Below, in pieces: positions 9,404 through 18,800 of a DNA stretch of 64,000 nucleotides (position 1 is its first letter; each line of letters begins with the position of its first letter). The position numbers were made by a program, and so were the translations under genes. The DNA is from JAGPCK01 sp041675505 (lineage in GTDB: Bacteria > Bacteroidota > Bacteroidia > UKL13-3). The stretch covers positions 1 through 64,000 of the forward strand of contig JBAYTR010000013.1 of NCBI GenBank assembly GCA_041675505.1, given 5' to 3'. The notes under the pieces are model-generated. The model was given only the letters and a program-made list of their open reading frames with translations, made no database searches and was not told where the DNA came from.

Positions 9404-12400
9404 TTATTCCTGGTCCTCCTCATCTACTTCTCCTCTTTGGAAATTATTCTTAGACGTTACTGAACCAAACCTGAGCTTATAGTCTCCGGTCGACATTTTT
9501 TCCATCTGCTCTTTTATTATCTGGTTAAAACTTGCGTTCGAACTTATAACAAACATTTGATTTCTGAAAAACTTAAAGAAGAACCAGGTGCCCGACATGG
9601 GTTCAATAAGTATATTCACTTCATCTCCGCTTCGTTTTTTAATAATTTCTATTTTGGCATTTATTCTTCTGTCAACTTTCAATTTGCCTACAGCTGTAAG
9701 CCCTATTTTGCCTTTTGATGTGAAACTTCTTTTTCGGGTATTCCACACCATTCTAACATCAGACATCAGGAATGTTTTGGTAAGCTCTGAAGACATACGT
9801 ACAACATTGTCTTCACGCATACTCTCTACCTGACGGTTAAGGTCTTTCTCTGATGCACCTTTTCCTTCCGCATCAGGATAATCCATAATTTCAAGAATTG
9901 ACTTGATTATCCTGTCGTTATTGTATTTAAGTTCTTCAGAAAAGGCTGCTGCTTCAAAGATGGTATCCGACATAAGTTTTAAGGCTGCCTCAGGCAATGG
10001 GATGTCAAGCAGCATAGCTGCATCCATTACATACAGTGTATCTCTTACAGTGCCTGTGATAATACCACCCGATTTAACTATAAAACGTCCTTTAGGTAAA
10101 CCCAGATTAATTTTACCTTCGGTGTAAATACTCTGTGTTTTATCATTCAGAAAAATGGCATTCCCTACCAGCTTGCCCAGTAAAAGTTTGTCCCAGCTTC
10201 CTGCTTTTAAAAGTGATGCTTTATCATCATAAAAAAGCACACCTGTTGCACGTGTGAGTTCTAAATCAGAATAGTTTCGTTTTCTGTTGAAAAATCCTTC
10301 ATAGGCGTGCGTAGAATCGGTTGACAAGAATGCTCCTGAAAACAAGAGTTGTTTCTCTTCGTTTCTCAAATCTTCATATCGGATAAATACGGAGTCGGGG
10401 TTAATGCGTTGTGTATGCCTGAACCATTCAGATTGCGGATATGGCAGGGTGTGAACAGGCAATATATAACCGTCAAACTCCATATTGCGGTCATTACTGA
10501 TAAGCGTGGCAGTACCCTTAAACTGAATCTTGGGGCTAAGCGTAAAGTTCATGGTATCACTTATAGGACCGCTGGCACTTGTGCGTCCGAATTTGTTTAC
10601 GTAAATGTTTTCAAAATAAATTTCAAAGTTTTTCTTTGTTCTGTCAGTATAGGAATAAAATCCGTTGCCTCTGAAATTTTTGCGGCCCAATACATCTACA
10701 TTACTTCGAACGATGGTATGAAAACGTTTAATAGTATCAGTGTAAATGGTGGAATTTTTCAATGTTCGCATTAACGCATTCGGTTCAATATACACCCTGT
10801 TACTGTCAGGTATTACGCGGGCATCTGCAGTATGAATGTAAGGTACCTTTTCAGCCACCACCAGGTAATCATCCAGGAAGTAAGTAGCATTTCCTGCATT
10901 AAAAATAAGCGAGTCCTGATCAGGATGAATAGAGCGGAAAAAGTTCTTTTGTACATTTTGAGCTGTGCCGGCCACATCTCTGGCTTTCATGTCAATTGTT
11001 TTCGCATCCATGTTCCAGCGGTAATCTGAGAATACCATTTGGTATTGGTTGTAAGGCAAATCAACTATCTGTCCTACTTTGTTTACTTTAAACTCAGCAA
11101 AACGTTTATCAAAATCCACAAATGCGTTTACATCATTAATGATAATAGCAAACTTACCGGGATCAGCTGAAGCCAACCTAAAGTAGGCCTTATCCGTTTT
11201 AGTGGTAACCGGGGAGAAGTTAAACCTACTGGAGAACAACTCCGCATTGTCCCAACTTAACCGGCCATCTCCATACAATGTTTTTGGTGTGAGTACCGCA
11301 TTACCTTTCAAATATGCACGCCCCTCAAACATAGCCATATCTTCATCTGTAGTTCCTATAAACATGGTATCCTGATAGGCAATCCAACGCTGGTACATAT
11401 TTTTACCTGTAGCACTCGGATAGATATCCGTACGTTTTAATTCAAAGTCTCTCAAACTCGCATTGGATGAATCCAGATGAAGGAAATAATCTGCTGAATT
11501 ACTTTTAGAGGCGAGGTAGGTAACACCACCATTTCCGTGGAATCCATTGTCGCTGAGTGTTAGTGCTATGGCACCTTTGCCTTTGGATTTACCTTCATTA
11601 ATGTACAGGTCATACTCCATCATTTCGCGCTTGAATCCAAGCGAAGTATCGGGCATATACCGCAACACCTCTCTGAAATCTTTCATGATACCACCGGCAT
11701 GAAGAGTCCCGTCAAACGTCATGGTATTGATATCAAAGTTATCCAAACTATCAATAGTGAAAGGGTCTATATCAAAATAGAATTTTAACGGATCGTAATC
11801 TACCTTCCCTCCCGTTGAAATATAATCATAGAACATGTTCGCGTTTTTCACACTCTCCAGTATAGGGTATTCATCACGCGGACCGTTCATTCCTCGTTTG
11901 TTTCTTGGTTTATCAATCAGAATTTTTCCTGTAACGTTTTTCATTCTGTTGCGCAAAGGAAGTTGTCTTCCACTGCTGTCTTCAGCGGTAAGCTGCAACT
12001 CCACATTGGTAAAGTTTACTTTAAACTGATCATACGAGAACAGGAAACCCTGGTCGGGACCAACCTTTGAAAAGAAGTCCATACGACCGGCATGTAAATG
12101 CCCCGCAAAATCAACGTCTCTGTTTTTTCTTATATTGATTTGCTGATCGGTAGGTTCCACATACACACTCTGTGAATCGGAGAAAATAAATCTTGTTACA
12201 CCCTGTACATTTAAATCATGATTGACAAAGTTGAGCATGGCATGCGGTCTCTTCGAACCATCAATGGTGGAAGTGAAACGCAATACATCATAGTCGGTTT
12301 TGTTGTTTCGTGCACGGAACCATTCAAATGCTTTTTCACGCAACTTTATATCCCCTGTGCGCGGGTTGTAAAGTAAAAAGCCGTTATCGTTCAAGTCAAT

Positions 12401-13864
12401 AATTAATGCGACAACCTCCTGTTTTTTCAAACCGAGAAATGCAGCAAAGTCTTCAATATGAAAATTCCATGTGGTGTCATTTCTGTAGCTGAATTGCCTG
12501 ATAGTATACAAAGGATGCTCGCTCAGAATCCCCTGAACCTTATCATAACGGGGCAAACGGTAAAAATTGAATGATTCAAAAACAGCCACACGCTCGGGAT
12601 TCAGGTTCAAAAAGTTCATATGGGCATTGTTCAAATTCCATCGCAACTCATCCACGTAAAATTCAATTCTGTGGTAGGTATCCAGAAAAGGCGCGGCAGT
12701 AATAGGCTCATTCGCATCCCTGTTCATGGTTACTATTTTCTTTGGCAGGTCATATACAAAAGTCATTTGCGGGTGATAAATGGAATCATTGTCCACAAAT
12801 ATGATAACCGAAGCCTTTTCCGTAATTGTTTTTTGCTCGCCAATGGTAAACTCAAGCGCCTGCACTTTCATCTTAGGTTTTCCCTTGTACATAAAAACAA
12901 AAGAGGCCTGGTTATCTTCCGTTCCTATACCAATTATTTTAGTTCCTTTCATTCCGAATCCACCGAGAAACTTTACCTCCCCTTTAAACTGCGGAAAATC
13001 AAAACTCTTCTCAAAAGATTCAAATCGTGGGGACAAGGCTCTGTCGCCACCTGCATAAGCCATATAGGCTTTTTCCATCAGCCGCCCTTTTATAGGAAAC
13101 TGAAAAAGATTTTTATTGTAGAATGTCACTGTATCTACCGTGAACTCCGATTTTTTCAAGTCAATTTTATAGCGACCAAAATCAGCATATACTTTATTGG
13201 TATCTAAGAATGTGCGCGCCCAATCTATATGGCCTTTATCGCCCGTCCACAAATCAGTTACCGCATTAAAACTCCCGGTTGTATTCTTCACAAAAATGGT
13301 ATCTCCCTGCGTATAACACACCAGTGTAAATGGTTTAGAGAATTTAACTATGGGTTCATTTTTATCCAATGATAAATCAAACTCAGCTGACGTTGCTCTC
13401 CACTTTTTATTGGCATTTTCACTCAGAATTGTTTCTGAAAAAAGTCCCCGGGTAAAGCTTAAAAAGTCGAGGTAATTTTTGCGTGTTTTACCCATCATGG
13501 CATCCACCATTTTTTGCCACGATTCAATTTTTTGTTGTTGCCCTGAACTTATCATGGCATTGAGTGTAGCCAGGTAACTTTCAAACTCAGGATTTACCCT
13601 GAATCGTTTCATGAGCATGTTATTACAGGAAGTAATCACCGCTCTTTGCTGCTGCACAGAAAGTTTACCGGACATCCAATAGCCGGAGAATTCTTCTATT
13701 ACTTTTGAGGATGATTCAATTTTAGCTGATTTGATATATTCCTCCAGTTCATCAATGAACTTGGGCGGTTCCACCGAAAAACTTTTAGGTGCCTGCTGAG
13801 CCAAAACAAACATGCTTTGCAACAACAACACACACAAAAGAAAAACTCTATTCCTGCTCATCAT
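9404..13864 (-). CDS. very large secreted protein of unknown function
   Basis: 1486 residues with a Sec signal (MSRNRVFLLCVLLLQSMFVLAQ). No named domain is recognised. The whole chain is rich in short beta-strand-like segments, Phe/Tyr/Asp and repeated phrases of the type ...FDGxxxAGGI..., ...GNAxFLNDKTQSIYTEGKI..., reminiscent of long beta-solenoid or beta-sheet envelope proteins (AsmA/LptD-like in texture), but that is impression only. No transmembrane segment follows the signal, and the acidic tail ends GEVDEEDQE. It lies inside a housekeeping operon, overlapping prmA by four bases and abutting plsY, which suggests an envelope-related core function in this lineage. The alternative is a lineage-specific surface protein. 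Confidence 0.8.
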   Translation of the reverse strand: MMSRNRVFLLCVLLLQSMFVLAQQAPKSFSVEPPKFIDELEEYIKSAKIESSSKVIEEFSGYWMSGKLSVQQQRAVITSCNNMLMKRFRVNPEFESYLATLNAMISSGQQQKIESWQKMVDAMMGKTRKNYLDFLSFTRGLFSETILSENANKKWRATSAEFDLSLDKNEPIVKFSKPFTLVCYTQGDTIFVKNTTGSFNAVTDLWTGDKGHIDWARTFLDTNKVYADFGRYKIDLKKSEFTVDTVTFYNKNLFQFPIKGRLMEKAYMAYAGGDRALSPRFESFEKSFDFPQFKGEVKFLGGFGMKGTKIIGIGTEDNQASFVFMYKGKPKMKVQALEFTIGEQKTITEKASVIIFVDNDSIYHPQMTFVYDLPKKIVTMNRDANEPITAAPFLDTYHRIEFYVDELRWNLNNAHMNFLNLNPERVAVFESFNFYRLPRYDKVQGILSEHPLYTIRQFSYRNDTTWNFHIEDFAAFLGLKKQEVVALIIDLNDNGFLLYNPRTGDIKLREKAFEWFRARNNKTDYDVLRFTSTIDGSKRPHAMLNFVNHDLNVQGVTRFIFSDSQSVYVEPTDQQINIRKNRDVDFAGHLHAGRMDFFSKVGPDQGFLFSYDQFKVNFTNVELQLTAEDSSGRQLPLRNRMKNVTGKILIDKPRNKRGMNGPRDEYPILESVKNANMFYDYISTGGKVDYDPLKFYFDIDPFTIDSLDNFDINTMTFDGTLHAGGIMKDFREVLRYMPDTSLGFKREMMEYDLYINEGKSKGKGAIALTLSDNGFHGNGGVTYLASKSNSADYFLHLDSSNASLRDFELKRTDIYPSATGKNMYQRWIAYQDTMFIGTTDEDMAMFEGRAYLKGNAVLTPKTLYGDGRLSWDNAELFSSRFNFSPVTTKTDKAYFRLASADPGKFAIIINDVNAFVDFDKRFAEFKVNKVGQIVDLPYNQYQMVFSDYRWNMDAKTIDMKARDVAGTAQNVQKNFFRSIHPDQDSLIFNAGNATYFLDDYLVVAEKVPYIHTADARVIPDSNRVYIEPNALMRTLKNSTIYTDTIKRFHTIVRSNVDVLGRKNFRGNGFYSYTDRTKKNFEIYFENIYVNKFGRTSASGPISDTMNFTLSPKIQFKGTATLISNDRNMEFDGYILPVHTLPYPQSEWFRHTQRINPDSVFIRYEDLRNEEKQLLFSGAFLSTDSTHAYEGFFNRKRNYSDLELTRATGVLFYDDKASLLKAGSWDKLLLGKLVGNAIFLNDKTQSIYTEGKINLGLPKGRFIVKSGGIITGTVRDTLYVMDAAMLLDIPLPEAALKLMSDTIFEAAAFSEELKYNNDRIIKSILEIMDYPDAEGKGASEKDLNRQVESMREDNVVRMSSELTKTFLMSDVRMVWNTRKRSFTSKGKIGLTAVGKLKVDRRINAKIEIIKKRSGDEVNILIEPMSGTWFFFKFFRNQMFVISSNASFNQIIKEQMEKMSTGDYKLRFGSVTSKNNFQRGEVDEEDQE

Positions 13865-14685
13865 TTAGTTAACGTTACTACGGCCCAGTTATTTTCAGTG
13901 GATAAATCTACAAAATTTAATCCTGCTTTGCGGGCTTCAGTTGTAATTTCTTCTACATCGTGCTCAAAAAAACCACTGAGCAAGAGGTATGATTCTGTTT
14001 GCATCATACCCGCCAATTGATTCATGTACTCCAACAGAATATTCTTGTTAATATTAGCCAGAATAATATCATATGTTGTGTGACCTATACCTGCAAGTGA
14101 CAGCGTTTTTGTGCCAATCATTGATTGCACATTGTTCAATTGAAAATTTTCAGTGGAGTTGTCAAAAGCCCATTCATCGTTATCTACCACATCAATTAGC
14201 TGTGCTCCGAGTTTTGCTGCCAATACCGCTAAAACACCTGTTCCCGACCCAAAATCAAGCACCTTTTTCCCATCAAAATTGAACTGCAACATGCGTTGCA
14301 TCATCAACCTTGTGGTAGAGTGATGACCGGTACCAAAAGACATTTTAGGTTGAATAACTACCTCATACAAATAACTTTCATCAGCCGAGTGGAAAGGAGC
14401 TCTGATACGGCATTGCTCATTAATCACCACTGGTTCAAAATTACGTTCCCATTCTTCGTTCCAGTTTTTCTCCGGTATTAATTCATGAGTATAACCGCTG
14501 TGCAACCCGTTTCGTTCTGCCAATAAATCTATTAACTGTGTTTCGTCAAACAAACGCTCTTCGATATATGCCGTCAGTCCGTGCTCCTGTTCCTCAAAAC
14601 TTTCATAGCCCAATTCGGCTAATAGCGCAATGAACACTTCTGTATATTCAGGTGTGCAGTTAATGTTTACTGCGTAATGCCTCAT
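13861..14685 (-). CDS. prmA: ribosomal protein L11 methyltransferase
   Basis: SAM-dependent methyltransferase that trimethylates ribosomal protein L11. It has the N-terminal substrate-binding domain (RHYAVNINCTPEYTEVF), the linker NWNEEWERNFEP, the PrmA signature FGTGHHSTT at 117-125, and the SAM loop LDFGSGTG at 143-150 followed by LANINKNILLEY. Length 274 fits the Bacteroidota version. Overlaps tpiA and the large secreted gene by four bases each, so translational coupling is likely. Confidence 0.94.
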   Translation of the reverse strand: MRHYAVNINCTPEYTEVFIALLAELGYESFEEQEHGLTAYIEERLFDETQLIDLLAERNGLHSGYTHELIPEKNWNEEWERNFEPVVINEQCRIRAPFHSADESYLYEVVIQPKMSFGTGHHSTTRLMMQRMLQFNFDGKKVLDFGSGTGVLAVLAAKLGAQLIDVVDNDEWAFDNSTENFQLNNVQSMIGTKTLSLAGIGHTTYDIILANINKNILLEYMNQLAGMMQTESYLLLSGFFEHDVEEITTEARKAGLNFVDLSTENNWAVVTLTK

Positions 14686-15446
14686 TGAGCTGCTTTTACA
14701 ATATCAACAAAACTGCGTGATTGCAGGGCCGCACCACCAATAAGTCCTCCGTCAATATCTGACTGCGAGAATAAATCTGCAGCATTATCAGGCTTCACAC
14801 TTCCTCCATACAGAATGCGTATTTGTTGTGCAATATCATTTCCGTATTTCTCAGTAAGCAAGACACGAATGAAGGCATGAATTTCCTGAGCTTGTGCTGT
14901 AGAAGCCGTAACCCCTGTACCAATGGCCCAAACCGGCTCATAAGCAATTACCACATTAGTTATTTGTTCAACTGAAAGGTGAAATAATCCTTCTGCCACC
15001 TGCGAACGTATTACATCAAAATGTTTACCTGCATTACGTTCTTCCAACGTTTCGCCACAACAATATATGGGTAAAAGATTTTCTTTTAAAACAGCATCAG
15101 TTTTCTGAGCCAGCAATGCATTGGTTTCACCAAAATATGCTCTGCGTTCCGAATGTCCCAGAATAACATAATCAGCACCGGTAGATTTTATCATGGATAC
15201 AGAAACTTCACCGGTATAAGCACCAGATGCTGCCTGATGACAGTTTTGTGCACCTACCGCAACCCCTGTATTGGCAGCTAATGCGGCTACACTATGCAAA
15301 TGAATAAAGGGAGGAATTAATATGGCCGTAACCTTAGATGAATTCACCTCATCTTTTACCATATTCACTACTTCTGAGGTAAGTGCCATACCTTCTTCAA
15401 AGGTTTTGTTCATTTTCCAGTTACCTGCAACTATTTTTTTTCTCAT
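14682..15446 (-). CDS. tpiA: triosephosphate isomerase
   Basis: Interconverts dihydroxyacetone phosphate and glyceraldehyde-3-phosphate. Lys11 in GNWKMNK, electrophile His98 in LGHSERR, catalytic Glu170 in AYEPVWAIGTG, and the phosphate loop GGSVKPDNA are all present. 254 residues, complete. Seven bases separate it from the GlmU-like gene upstream, and it overlaps prmA downstream. Confidence 0.97.
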   Translation of the reverse strand: MRKKIVAGNWKMNKTFEEGMALTSEVVNMVKDEVNSSKVTAILIPPFIHLHSVAALAANTGVAVGAQNCHQAASGAYTGEVSVSMIKSTGADYVILGHSERRAYFGETNALLAQKTDAVLKENLLPIYCCGETLEERNAGKHFDVIRSQVAEGLFHLSVEQITNVVIAYEPVWAIGTGVTASTAQAQEIHAFIRVLLTEKYGNDIAQQIRILYGGSVKPDNAADLFSQSDIDGGLIGGAALQSRSFVDIVKAAQ

Positions 15447-15453
15447 GATATAA

Positions 15454-16650
15454 TTATGCTTTAGCGTTTTCCCAAAATCTGTTCGGAGCCGTTTCAGTAT
15501 AAATATGCTCCATTATTTCTTTATCCGCAGTGGTGTATTCCACCCCTCTGCGTTTGCACATGGCCTCAGCCATTTCGTGTACTTTATTTGTTTGAAAAGT
15601 ATCAAAACCCTGCGCCCCGCCCCAGGCAAAGGAAGGAATAAAATTGCGCGGAAAACCTGCACCAAAAATATTGGCGGCAACCCCTACAACTGTTCCGGTA
15701 TTAAACATGGTATTGATACCGCATTTGGAGTGGTCACCCATCATTAATCCGCAAAACTGAAGACCGGTACGCACAAAACGATTGTCTGCGTAACTCCAGA
15801 TTTTCACTTCCTGGTAATTATTCTTTAGGTTAGAGTTGTTAGTGTCTGCGCCTATGTTACACCACTCGCCCACTACTGCATTGCCTAAAAACCCATCATG
15901 ACCTTTGTTGGAATACGCAAACAAAACAGAGTTGTTCACCTCTCCTCCTACTTTACAATATGGACCCACGGTGGTGGCACCATAAATTTTAGCAGCCATT
16001 TTTGTACCTGCATGTTCGCATAAGGCAAATGGTCCGCGAACAATAGTACCTTCCATTACCTCCGCATCTTTACCGATGTAAATGGGTCCTGTGGAAGCAT
16101 TGAGAATACTGCAACTAACTGATGCACCCGGTTCAACAAAAATCCGCTCTGGATTGATGAGCGTATTGGTATCATCCACAATTGCCGAAGTTCTACCTGC
16201 TGTGATACGGACATAATCTTCTTCAATAGCCTGCGCATTTTTGGAAAATATATCCCAAACTCTTGCTATGCAAAGATGGTTTGCTGACTGTGTTTGTATA
16301 CGCTGAAAAGATGCTTCGGCATCAAATTGCTCTTCACCTTCTAAATGAACAGCCAGCAAAACGTCCTGCTCATAAAGAGCCTCTCCAACCTTCAGTGAGG
16401 CTGCTTCTGCTGCCAGCGTATCATTGGGGCATACAGCTCCGTTGATGTAAAGGTTGTGAGCACTTGTTTTAAAGGGGAATTTTTTTTGTAAATAAGGCTG
16501 GGTTAAGTAGGCAAAGGATGCATCCTTAAAATACATCAGCCACTTTTCACGTATGGTGAGAATACCTGTTCTTATCTCAGCAACCGGACGGGTAAAGGTG
16601 AACGGAAGCAAATGGTTCCTGTTCGCGTCATCAAAAAATACGAGATTCAT
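15454..16650 (-). CDS. GlmU-family sugar nucleotidyltransferase-like protein with left-handed beta-helix
   Basis: The N-terminal part (FFDDANRNHLLPFTFTRPVAEIRTGI) is the divergent nucleotidyltransferase-like domain of the Bacteroidota GlmU-family proteins. Residues about 165-340 form hexapeptide-type repeats (left-handed beta helix), with acyltransferase-like GDHSKCGINTMFNTGTVVG. By family it may make or use UDP-N-acetylglucosamine, but the canonical GlmU pyrophosphorylase loop is not obvious, so activity is uncertain. First gene of the leftward operon GlmU-like, tpiA, prmA, secreted giant, plsY, clpS, scoA. A TATTTTTG box on the minus strand (16663-16656) lies only six bases before the ATG and overlaps the T-run of the preceding terminator, so whether it is a promoter is unclear. 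Confidence 0.8.
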   Translation of the reverse strand: MNLVFFDDANRNHLLPFTFTRPVAEIRTGILTIREKWLMYFKDASFAYLTQPYLQKKFPFKTSAHNLYINGAVCPNDTLAAEAASLKVGEALYEQDVLLAVHLEGEEQFDAEASFQRIQTQSANHLCIARVWDIFSKNAQAIEEDYVRITAGRTSAIVDDTNTLINPERIFVEPGASVSCSILNASTGPIYIGKDAEVMEGTIVRGPFALCEHAGTKMAAKIYGATTVGPYCKVGGEVNNSVLFAYSNKGHDGFLGNAVVGEWCNIGADTNNSNLKNNYQEVKIWSYADNRFVRTGLQFCGLMMGDHSKCGINTMFNTGTVVGVAANIFGAGFPRNFIPSFAWGGAQGFDTFQTNKVHEMAEAMCKRRGVEYTTADKEIMEHIYTETAPNRFWENAKA

Positions 16651-16664
16651 ACGAACAAAAATAA

Positions 16665-16691
16665 AAAAGTCCTGCTGTGGGCAGGACTTTT
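16665..16691 (-). terminator. intrinsic terminator after rpmE2
   Basis: Stem AAAAGTCCTGC / GCAGGACTTTT with a short loop, followed on the minus strand by a T-run. It lies 22 nt past the rpmE2 stop. Confidence 0.85.
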
Positions 16692-16712
16692 AATATCAAC
16701 AAAATGTGATGC

Positions 16713-16961
16713 TTATTTTTTAGCGTAGCGCTTGCGGAATTTGTCAATTCTACCAGCGGTGTCAATCAGGTTAGATTTACCGGTGAAGAAAGGGTGTGAT
16801 TTATCTGAAATCTCCAGTTTATACAATGGATATTCGTTTCCGTCTTCCCACTTAACGGTTTCTTTGGTCTCAACAGTTGATTTAGTGATAAAAGAATAGT
16901 CGCATGACATGTCTTTGAAAACCACTAATCTGTAATTCTTAGGATGGATATCTGTTTTCAT
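16713..16961 (-). CDS. rpmE2: 50S ribosomal protein L31, type B
   Basis: 82 residues beginning MKTDIHPKNYRLVVFKDMS and ending DTAGRIDKFRKRYAKK. The zinc-binding cysteine set of type A L31 is absent, so this is the zinc-independent paralogue, the usual form in this phylum. Monocistronic, with its own promoter and terminator. Confidence 0.96.
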   Translation of the reverse strand: MKTDIHPKNYRLVVFKDMSCDYSFITKSTVETKETVKWEDGNEYPLYKLEISDKSHPFFTGKSNLIDTAGRIDKFRKRYAKK

Positions 16962-16980
16962 CTTCTACAAAATTGGACCG

Positions 16981-16988
16981 CAAATATA
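16981..16988 (-). promoter_or_regulatory. rpmE2: -7 box of the rpmE2 promoter
   Basis: Minus-strand TATATTTG is a perfect match to TAnnTTTG, about 20 nt before the rpmE2 ATG. The -33 region holds TTTC in place of TTTG. Confidence 0.6.
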
Positions 16989-17024
16989 GGTATTTTTATT
17001 AGTCCTGAAATATTTTTTTTGATT

Positions 17025-17032
17025 TACTTTTG
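17025..17032 (+). promoter_or_regulatory. -7 box of the phosphoribosyltransferase promoter
   Basis: TACTTTTG matches TAnnTTTG and lies 18 nt before the ATG at 17051. It includes the TTG that would otherwise be read as an upstream start codon, which argues for the ATG as the true start. Confidence 0.5.
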
Positions 17033-17050
17033 AAAGAAAGGTTAAAGACT

Positions 17051-17554
17051 ATGCCTGAAAATAAGATACTGATTATCAACCACGAACAAGCCATTAAAAG
17101 TATCAGCCGGATGGCGTGGGAGATTTATGAGCGCAATTTAGAAGAAAATGAACTCATTATTGCCGGCATTGTTGGCCGGGGATATGCTGTAGCTGAATTA
17201 CTTATGGCTGAACTTTCCAAAATAAGCAAGCAAAAACTTAGTTTACACCAACTGGTGATTGACAAGCGCAACCCGCAGGTGGAAACCATCAGTATTGTAC
17301 CTGATATTAAAGTAAAGGGTAAAACTACTGTAGTGGTGGATGATGTGCTCAATTCAGGACGTACATTAATGTATTGCCTGGTTCCGCTTATTACACACAA
17401 CGCCAAAAAAATACAAACGGCTGTATTGATTGACCGCAGCCACAAAACTTTCCCTGTACATGTGGATTATGTGGGAACTGCTCTTTCTACCGGAGTACGT
17501 GAACATGTGGATGTAACCATTGAACAGAAAAAAGTTCAGGTATATCTTACGTAA
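17051..17554 (+). CDS. PyrR-like phosphoribosyltransferase
   Basis: 167 residues with the PRPP-binding motif VVVDDVLNSGRT, flexible-loop region near KRNPQVETI, and the PyrR-like tail LIDRSHKTFPVHVDYVGTALST. PyrR proteins bind UMP/UTP to control pyrimidine genes and often have uracil phosphoribosyltransferase activity; Bacteroidota carry stand-alone relatives whose role is less clear. The frame opens at a TTG at 17030, but a promoter -7 box covers that codon, so I start at 17051. No pyr genes are next to it. Confidence 0.82.
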   Translation: MPENKILIINHEQAIKSISRMAWEIYERNLEENELIIAGIVGRGYAVAELLMAELSKISKQKLSLHQLVIDKRNPQVETISIVPDIKVKGKTTVVVDDVLNSGRTLMYCLVPLITHNAKKIQTAVLIDRSHKTFPVHVDYVGTALSTGVREHVDVTIEQKKVQVYLT

Positions 17555-17740
17555 GGGGCTTTTCAAAAAATAAATATTGCTGCCGGAGACTACGAGTCAA
17601 AGCGTAATTAGCTGAGAACATTTCTCTAGGAAATATCATTTTGTGAGTTGCGCAATTGCTCTGCTTTTTCATTTCAATCACACAAGACATCGAGTTGCGA
17701 TACTTTGCATTCAATATTAAAAATGAAAATGCTATAAATA

Positions 17741-17775
17741 AAAAATCCTCCCAGTATATACTGAGAGGATTTTTT
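17741..17775 (-). terminator. intrinsic terminator after the HU gene
   Basis: An inverted repeat of about 14 bp with one C/A mismatch (ATCCTC and CAGTA against TACTG and GAGGAT), flanked by A and T runs. It lies about 20 nt beyond the HU stop on the minus strand. Between it and 17555 (about 190 bp) I see no gene. Confidence 0.85.
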
Positions 17776-17793
17776 ATTTCAGGTAATCGTGGA

Positions 17794-18066
17794 TTACTTA
17801 ACTTTAGAAGAAAGTTCTGAACCTGCTTTGAAACGTACAACCTTTTTTGCAGGGATGTTAATTTCTTTACCGGTTTGTGGGTTTCTGCCTTTACGAGCAG
17901 CTCTTTTGCTTACTGAAAAAGTACCGAAGCCAACAAGAATAACTTTGTCGCCTTTTTTCAATGCTTTTTCTGAAGCTGCGATGAATCCGCTTAAAGCAGC
18001 AGCAGCTTGAACTTTTGTAATTCCGGCTTCGTCAGCCATTACGCTAATTAAATCTGATTTGTTCAT
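17794..18066 (-). CDS. HU family DNA-binding protein
   Basis: 90-residue histone-like protein. NKSDLISVMADEAGITK begins the helical dimer part, and the DNA-binding arm is seen as GRNPQTGKEINIPAKKVVRFKAG, with the intercalating-proline turn NPQTG. It shapes the nucleoid and assists replication and recombination. Single gene with promoter and terminator both recognisable. Confidence 0.96.
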   Translation of the reverse strand: MNKSDLISVMADEAGITKVQAAAALSGFIAASEKALKKGDKVILVGFGTFSVSKRAARKGRNPQTGKEINIPAKKVVRFKAGSELSSKVK

Positions 18067-18112
18067 TTTGTTTAACTTTTTTGAGGTTTTGAAATTAAAT
18101 GCTGTTATAACT

Positions 18113-18142
18113 CAAACTTAGCTGAAGTAATTGATTCTGCAA
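18113..18142 (-). promoter_or_regulatory. promoter of the HU gene
   Basis: On the minus strand TTG (18142-18140), 19 nt spacer, then TAAGTTTG (18120-18113): an excellent match to the Bacteroidota consensus. The leader to the ATG is about 45 nt. Confidence 0.7.
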
Positions 18143-18235
18143 GGGGTTCAGGCATATTTTTTATTCACCACCGTTAATTTAGAAAGAAAATAATTTGGAG
18201 ATATTCAAACTATTGAAAATCTGATTATTGAGAAT

Positions 18236-18748
18236 TTACAAAATTTTCAGAATCCGCTCTACCACCTCATTTGACGGTAACTTTTCCACATCTACTACCC
18301 TTAAAGCCCTTTCATAAACGGATTTTCGCTGCTCAAAAAGCTTCAGAAGTCCGTTTTCGCTGCCCTTTTCTTCGTGTTTTTTCACCATCGGCCTGATGGT
18401 AGTGCTTTGTTTAATGCGCGACATCAGAAAATCAAAACCGGCACACATATATATAGTAGTACCATTTTCATTCATAAGTTGCATGTTGTTTTGATAAGCC
18501 GGAGTACCGCCACCACAGGCCAGTAAGACGTTTTCATTGGCAGAGATTATTTCCTGCAAACACTTCGATTCACACATACGAAAATAGTCCTCGCCAAAGT
18601 GATGGAAAATGTCTGCAACCGACATGTTGTTTTGCTGCGCGATGTAACTGTCTAAATCCAGAAAAGGTATGTGCAATGCTGCGGCTACTTTTTTACCAAT
18701 AGTAGTTTTACCCACACCCATAAAACCTATCAGAAATATTCTCATCAC
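18236..18748 (-). CDS. aroK: shikimate kinase
   Basis: Phosphorylates shikimate in the chorismate pathway. P-loop GFMGVGKTT at residues 8-16, DLD (31-33), FR near 57 and the shikimate-binding GGGT near 79-82, with the LID arginine in TTIRPMV. 170 residues is normal. Two consecutive ATGs are possible starts. It follows the DoxX-like gene in the same direction with a 52-nt gap. Confidence 0.94.
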   Translation of the reverse strand: MMRIFLIGFMGVGKTTIGKKVAAALHIPFLDLDSYIAQQNNMSVADIFHHFGEDYFRMCESKCLQEIISANENVLLACGGGTPAYQNNMQLMNENGTTIYMCAGFDFLMSRIKQSTTIRPMVKKHEEKGSENGLLKLFEQRKSVYERALRVVDVEKLPSNEVVERILKIL

Positions 18749-18800
18749 GCCACTTTTTGAGCTAATGAGAAAATAAATTCTGAAAGCGAATGGCTGTCCA

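Noticed and set aside
12620..13207. 195-codon plus-strand ORF inside the large secreted gene.
   Set aside because: Antisense shadow of a long, well supported reading frame; Cys/His/Ile-rich translation without a domain.
17547..17840. 97-codon ORF on the minus strand after the phosphoribosyltransferase gene.
   Set aside because: It runs through the HU terminator and into the end of the HU gene and has no family likeness.
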